Position numbers and translations under genes: made by a program. The notes below the pieces were generated by a model. That model made no database searches and was not told where the DNA came from. It saw nothing but the letters and a program-made list of their open reading frames with translations. This document shows positions 61,523 to 64,000 of a stretch of 64,000 nt of DNA, in pieces. Position 1 is the stretch's first letter, and every line of letters starts with the position of its first letter. The DNA lies in the NCBI GenBank assembly GCA_028278335.1, contig JANQEN010000210.1, forward strand, positions 35,765-99,764. The letters run 5' to 3'. The DNA is from Chitinivibrionales bacterium. Lineage in GTDB: Bacteria > Fibrobacterota > Chitinivibrionia > Chitinivibrionales > JANQEN01.

Positions 61523-61828
61523 CTAATCTACATTGGCTTTCATAGAATCTGAGATTTTCTTTTTTAGCTCACTGGAATATTTAAAGAGTGGGACAACTCT
61601 TCTTGGTAAAGGAACCTCTTCTCCAGTTTTTGGATTACGGGCTGGTCTGGGCTTTCTAATCTTTGTATGAAAGGTTCCAAAACCTCGCACTTCAATTGTT
61701 TTAAACTCCTTTAGATACTCTGCTATTGTTTCTAAGAATTCTTCAACAACCACCTTAGTATCCGACTGTGTAAGGCCCGTATATTTTGATACAGACACAA
61801 CCAAATCATGTTTTGTAGTATTTGCCAC
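61523..61828 (-). CDS. HU/IHF-family DNA-binding protein
   Basis: 101 residues: helical dimer half, then the conserved GFGTF and the beta-arm tip RPARNPKTGEEVPLP with the intercalating Pro. Binds and bends DNA as a dimer. Length and sequence do not separate HU from IHF. GTG start with an ideal AGGAGGTATT ribosome site. AT-rich spacer upstream; no operon partner. Confidence 0.93.
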   Translation of the reverse strand: MANTTKHDLVVSVSKYTGLTQSDTKVVVEEFLETIAEYLKEFKTIEVRGFGTFHTKIRKPRPARNPKTGEEVPLPRRVVPLFKYSSELKKKISDSMKANVD

Positions 61829-61942
61829 AATACCTCCTGAAAGTAGATTTAATTTAAATATCCAATGAAATATATAAGAAAGTCAAGAAAAAAATAATTT
61901 TGCCTTAATTTTTAAGTATTCTCCACAGCAATTACCACTCTA

Positions 61943-62698
61943 TCAATTATCCGCTAAATGTAATACTTTATAAAACTTAACAAAATTCTTCTCTACAAAG
62001 GCGATATGAGATTGACAAAATTGATCCAGTTTCGCCGACACATCTTTCCTCTTGAACGTAGTCGTGACTTTGTTTGAAGGGATCCCTATTCCCTTGGTAA
62101 GCAAGTAGTAAATTGTGTAAAAAAAAGAGAGAAAACTGCGTGCTGTAAAGGGCGAGCTTAAGGAACAGACTCTCTCCAGCTGTCTAATCGATAGGCATGC
62201 ATAGTGTGCCCATAGTTGTTTATCCGTTATCGCGCTCTCGGTCAGTAATAAAAAATGTGAGAGATACTTTGTGTACCTTCCCTGTAAAAGATAGCCCAGT
62301 GTTGCTATTTTGCATATCTCATTAAAAATCAAACCACGCTGTTCCCTTTTTTTATCAAACACCTTTAAGGCACCACACTCGATAGCCTGCGATGCGGTCG
62401 TCATTGATTGTAAACCCGAACAGATAACCACAAAGGAAAAAGTGGCGTATTTCTTAATAAAGGCAAGACCCGTTGATTCCGCTCCATAGGGGATGTCCAT
62501 AATCCAACAGTGCCATATGACCTTTTTTGATTGAATCATCGCCTCTGCATCAGCAAAAGAGCTAACAAAGGTCACATTAAACAATGGAGAGACAAAGAGG
62601 TTCTTAACCATTTGTTTGAAATTTTGGTCATCATCAATCACTAATAGATTTATCCTATTTTCTAATGTGAGCAAAAGTTTTTGGTGAGCAGTATTCAT
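61943..62698 (-). CDS. Response regulator with C-terminal helical (HTH-like) domain
   Basis: 251 residues. Receiver at about 15-135 with VIDDDQ, phospho-acceptor Asp in CWIMDIPYG, Ser in VICSGL and Lys in FDKKR, so normally phosphorylatable, unlike the other two receivers here. The C-terminal 110 residues are helical; the part LSIRQLERVCSLSSPFTARSF resembles half of an AraC-type HTH. Thirteen bases after the glycosyltransferase gene start side (same strand), suggesting a shared transcript. Output genes unknown. Confidence 0.75.
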   Translation of the reverse strand: MNTAHQKLLLTLENRINLLVIDDDQNFKQMVKNLFVSPLFNVTFVSSFADAEAMIQSKKVIWHCWIMDIPYGAESTGLAFIKKYATFSFVVICSGLQSMTTASQAIECGALKVFDKKREQRGLIFNEICKIATLGYLLQGRYTKYLSHFLLLTESAITDKQLWAHYACLSIRQLERVCSLSSPFTARSFLSFFYTIYYLLTKGIGIPSNKVTTTFKRKDVSAKLDQFCQSHIAFVEKNFVKFYKVLHLADN

Positions 62699-62710
62699 AG
62701 AATCCCCTTT

Positions 62711-63541
62711 CTAAAGGCACACATTCAACGTTTGACCAACAGAGTGGCGGACTCTTGGAAACAACACCTCCTTTAAAAAATGTTTTGATTTGATAATTTT
62801 TTTTATGCCAATGAACAAAAGCGCTCTTCGCAGCAACCCATAGTAAGGATCAGTCTGATATTTCCGCAATAAATAGATCCGAGCCATTTTAAACCGAGTA
62901 TAATTGCTCGATATTTTTCGTGAGTCCTCAACCATGCTGTATACAATAAGAGGTTCTGGCGAATTAACGAGAGTGCATCCCTGCTTAATCAATCGAATGT
63001 AAAGGTCATAATCCTGTAAAGCTGGAATTGCACAATCAAAACCAGACACTTGGATTAACGCATCTCTTCGAACTATCACCGAAGAGGTGACACCAATGAA
63101 GTTATCTGCCATAATTGATCGACAGGGGCATTTAAAGTGGGGATGCTTAAAGGAATATCTATAGGTGCTCCTATTTGATGATTGAACATACTTTCCCGAA
63201 TAAAAAAGATCCGCTTGGTTCTGCCTAAGAAGAGGTAGCGCCGTTGCCAGTTTATTCTTTGTAAAGGTATCATCATCATCTAAAAATGCTATGTAGCGTG
63301 CTTGACTTTGTTGAATGCCATAGTTGCGTGCAAAATTCCCACCACAATTGCCCGACAAATGAAATACCTTCACCTGGGGTGTGGTTAAAGTACGAAGATA
63401 CCCTTTTGTATCATCTTGAGAACCATCATCAACAACAATAATCTCAAAGTTTTTATAGGATTGATCAAGGACACTGGCAATTGCCTTTTTAAGAGAGGCA
63501 CATCGATTATAGGTTGGGATTACTACGCTTACTGCTACCAT
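62711..63541 (-). CDS. Family 2 glycosyltransferase
   Basis: 276 residues, GT-A fold. SVVIPTYNRCASLKKAI, VVDDGSQDDT, the DXD-type motif AFLDDDDT and the acceptor-side ALQDYDLYIRL are present; an added tail with basic residues (KKIIKSKHFLKE) may touch the membrane. Transfers a sugar from a nucleotide sugar to a polysaccharide or protein; substrate not deducible. Followed by the response regulator 12 bases away. The nearest upstream feature is the paired repeat copies 5 and 6. Confidence 0.9.
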   Translation of the reverse strand: MVAVSVVIPTYNRCASLKKAIASVLDQSYKNFEIIVVDDGSQDDTKGYLRTLTTPQVKVFHLSGNCGGNFARNYGIQQSQARYIAFLDDDDTFTKNKLATALPLLRQNQADLFYSGKYVQSSNRSTYRYSFKHPHFKCPCRSIMADNFIGVTSSVIVRRDALIQVSGFDCAIPALQDYDLYIRLIKQGCTLVNSPEPLIVYSMVEDSRKISSNYTRFKMARIYLLRKYQTDPYYGLLRRALLFIGIKKIIKSKHFLKEVLFPRVRHSVGQTLNVCL

Positions 63542-63595
63542 TTTATCTCCCTATAATTCAGAAAGTTAATTCGATTGTTGCAACACCTCATGTTT

Positions 63596-63757
63596 AACCC
63601 AGATTATGTAATAGGAAGTAGCGTAGAAGCACACCACGACGTTGACCGGATGTACGCTTGGGAAGTAGCCTGCAATCCTATGCCCATTAAGACTTTCAAG
63701 TCCTACTAAATCATAATCTTGCACTTCTGCATCTACTCCTACTGCATAGACTGGGTT
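63596..63757 (-). repeat. Dispersed TIR element, copy 5 (inverted, deletion type A)
   Basis: 162 bases in the opposite orientation to the other copies, ends AACCCAGATTATGTA and ATGCATAGACTGGGTT. Same internal deletion as copy 1, including the AGACTTGAAAGTCT junction (seen here as GACTTTCAAGTC), so the A form spreads as such rather than arising anew each time. Confidence 0.9.
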
Positions 63758-63901
63758 TAATCAACCATCGATATCTATAAAGAAATATAGGGAGAAGGGC
63801 CACAATCTTCTCTCAGTAAACCAGCCAAAAATGGAGAAAGTGTTTTCTTCGAGAAAACAGTAGAACACCGACAATCTTCTCTATCAACACAAAAACCTTT
63901 G
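63758..63901. repeat. Spacer between element copies with direct repeat and hairpin
   Basis: 144 bases between copies 5 and 6. Contains ACAATCTTCTCT twice (about 63803 and 63872) and the hairpin TGTTTTCT-TCG-AGAAAACA between them. No gene. Confidence 0.45.
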
Positions 63902-64000
63902 AACCCAGATTATGCAGTAGGAGTAGATGCAGAAGTGCAAGATTATGATTTAGTAAGACTTGAAGGTTTTGAAGGGCATATCTACAAGGTGATATGGCCG
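63902..64000 (+). repeat. Dispersed TIR element, copy 6 (cut by window end)
   Basis: Left 99 bases of the element (AACCCAGATTATGCAG … GTGATATGGCCG), near-identical to copy 3 and including the middle block, so either full length or type B. In direct orientation; pairs head-on with copy 5. Confidence 0.9.

Noticed and set aside
1-64000. Transposase, integrase, prophage or rRNA genes
   Set aside because: None of the track ORFs or spacers shows the expected motifs; mobile DNA signs are limited to the TIR elements and possible remnants.

Overview
The window looks like a chromosomal piece of a diderm (two-membrane) bacterium of moderate to low GC. It carries an Mla/MCE lipid transporter, PorV-like and beta-barrel outer-membrane proteins, lipoproteins, and secreted proteins with a C-terminal FlgD/Por-secretion-like tail. 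Together with an endonuclease-type MutL, a yeast-type AroQ chorismate mutase and many two-component, STAS and c-di-GMP proteins, this suggests a Fibrobacterota-like lineage (Chitinivibrionia/Chitinispirillia). That placement is inference from gene style; no rRNA gene is present to test it.

Layout. 0-2 kb: mlaE-mlaF-mlaD-like operon (minus; mlaD cut by the window edge). 2.4-4.2 kb: secreted M14 carboxypeptidase with a strong terminator. 4.4-11 kb: PAS histidine kinase, aspS, PAS-GGDEF-EAL protein behind a perfect sigma-70-type promoter, and an anchored protein with a TonB/AgmX-like tail. 11.3-16.4 kb: folE and the glgP-ptsI-STAS operon. 16.8-22.8 kb: tRNA-Ser, DUF512 radical SAM-rluB-STAS, a pseudo-receiver divergent from a membrane-anchored STAS-like protein, tsaD and an unlisted 50-residue membrane protein. 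23-30 kb: PerM-like permease, cyclic-nucleotide sensor, ftsY, HDOD, mtaB, mutL, tRNA-Leu and a structured, 6S-like RNA candidate. 30.8-37.9 kb: an AT-rich accessory stretch (lipoprotein, TspO-like, MORN protein, Crp/Fnr regulator, SDR, propeller-like secreted protein, HigBA toxin-antitoxin). 38-47 kb: a dense plus-strand run greA-lepA-lepB-like-chorismate mutase-tyrA-aroA-like-nadK-recN. 47-51 kb: a minus-strand set of histidine kinase, pseudo-receiver and a ParA-ATPase/transmembrane/M23 peptidase fusion, preceded by a TPR protein. 51-61 kb: SpoIIE-type phosphatase and a surface-protein locus (PorV-like, 1535-residue multi-domain protein, beta-barrel). 61.5-63.5 kb: HU/IHF, response regulator, GT2 glycosyltransferase.

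The most unusual item is the 613-residue protein at 47.2-49.1 kb. It joins a cytoplasmic ParA-like ATPase, one membrane segment, a LysM-like region and an intact periplasmic M23 (LytM) peptidase in one chain. It is encoded behind a soluble histidine kinase and a receiver whose phospho-acceptor Asp is Asn. This could let an intracellular positioning ATPase steer wall cutting directly.

Other notable items: (i) six copies of a non-coding 47-209 bp element with terminal inverted repeats (AACCCAGATTATGCA/TGCATAATCTGGGTT) and nested internal deletions; (ii) a signal-peptidase-like protein next to lepA lacking both catalytic Ser and Lys; (iii) an EPSP-synthase-like protein lacking the standard active-site motifs inside an aromatic gene cluster; (iv) two receivers without the phosphorylatable Asp; (v) a partner-switching toolkit (one SpoIIE phosphatase, two STAS proteins, one anchored STAS-like protein) spread over the window. 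No transposase, integrase, CRISPR array or rRNA gene was seen.
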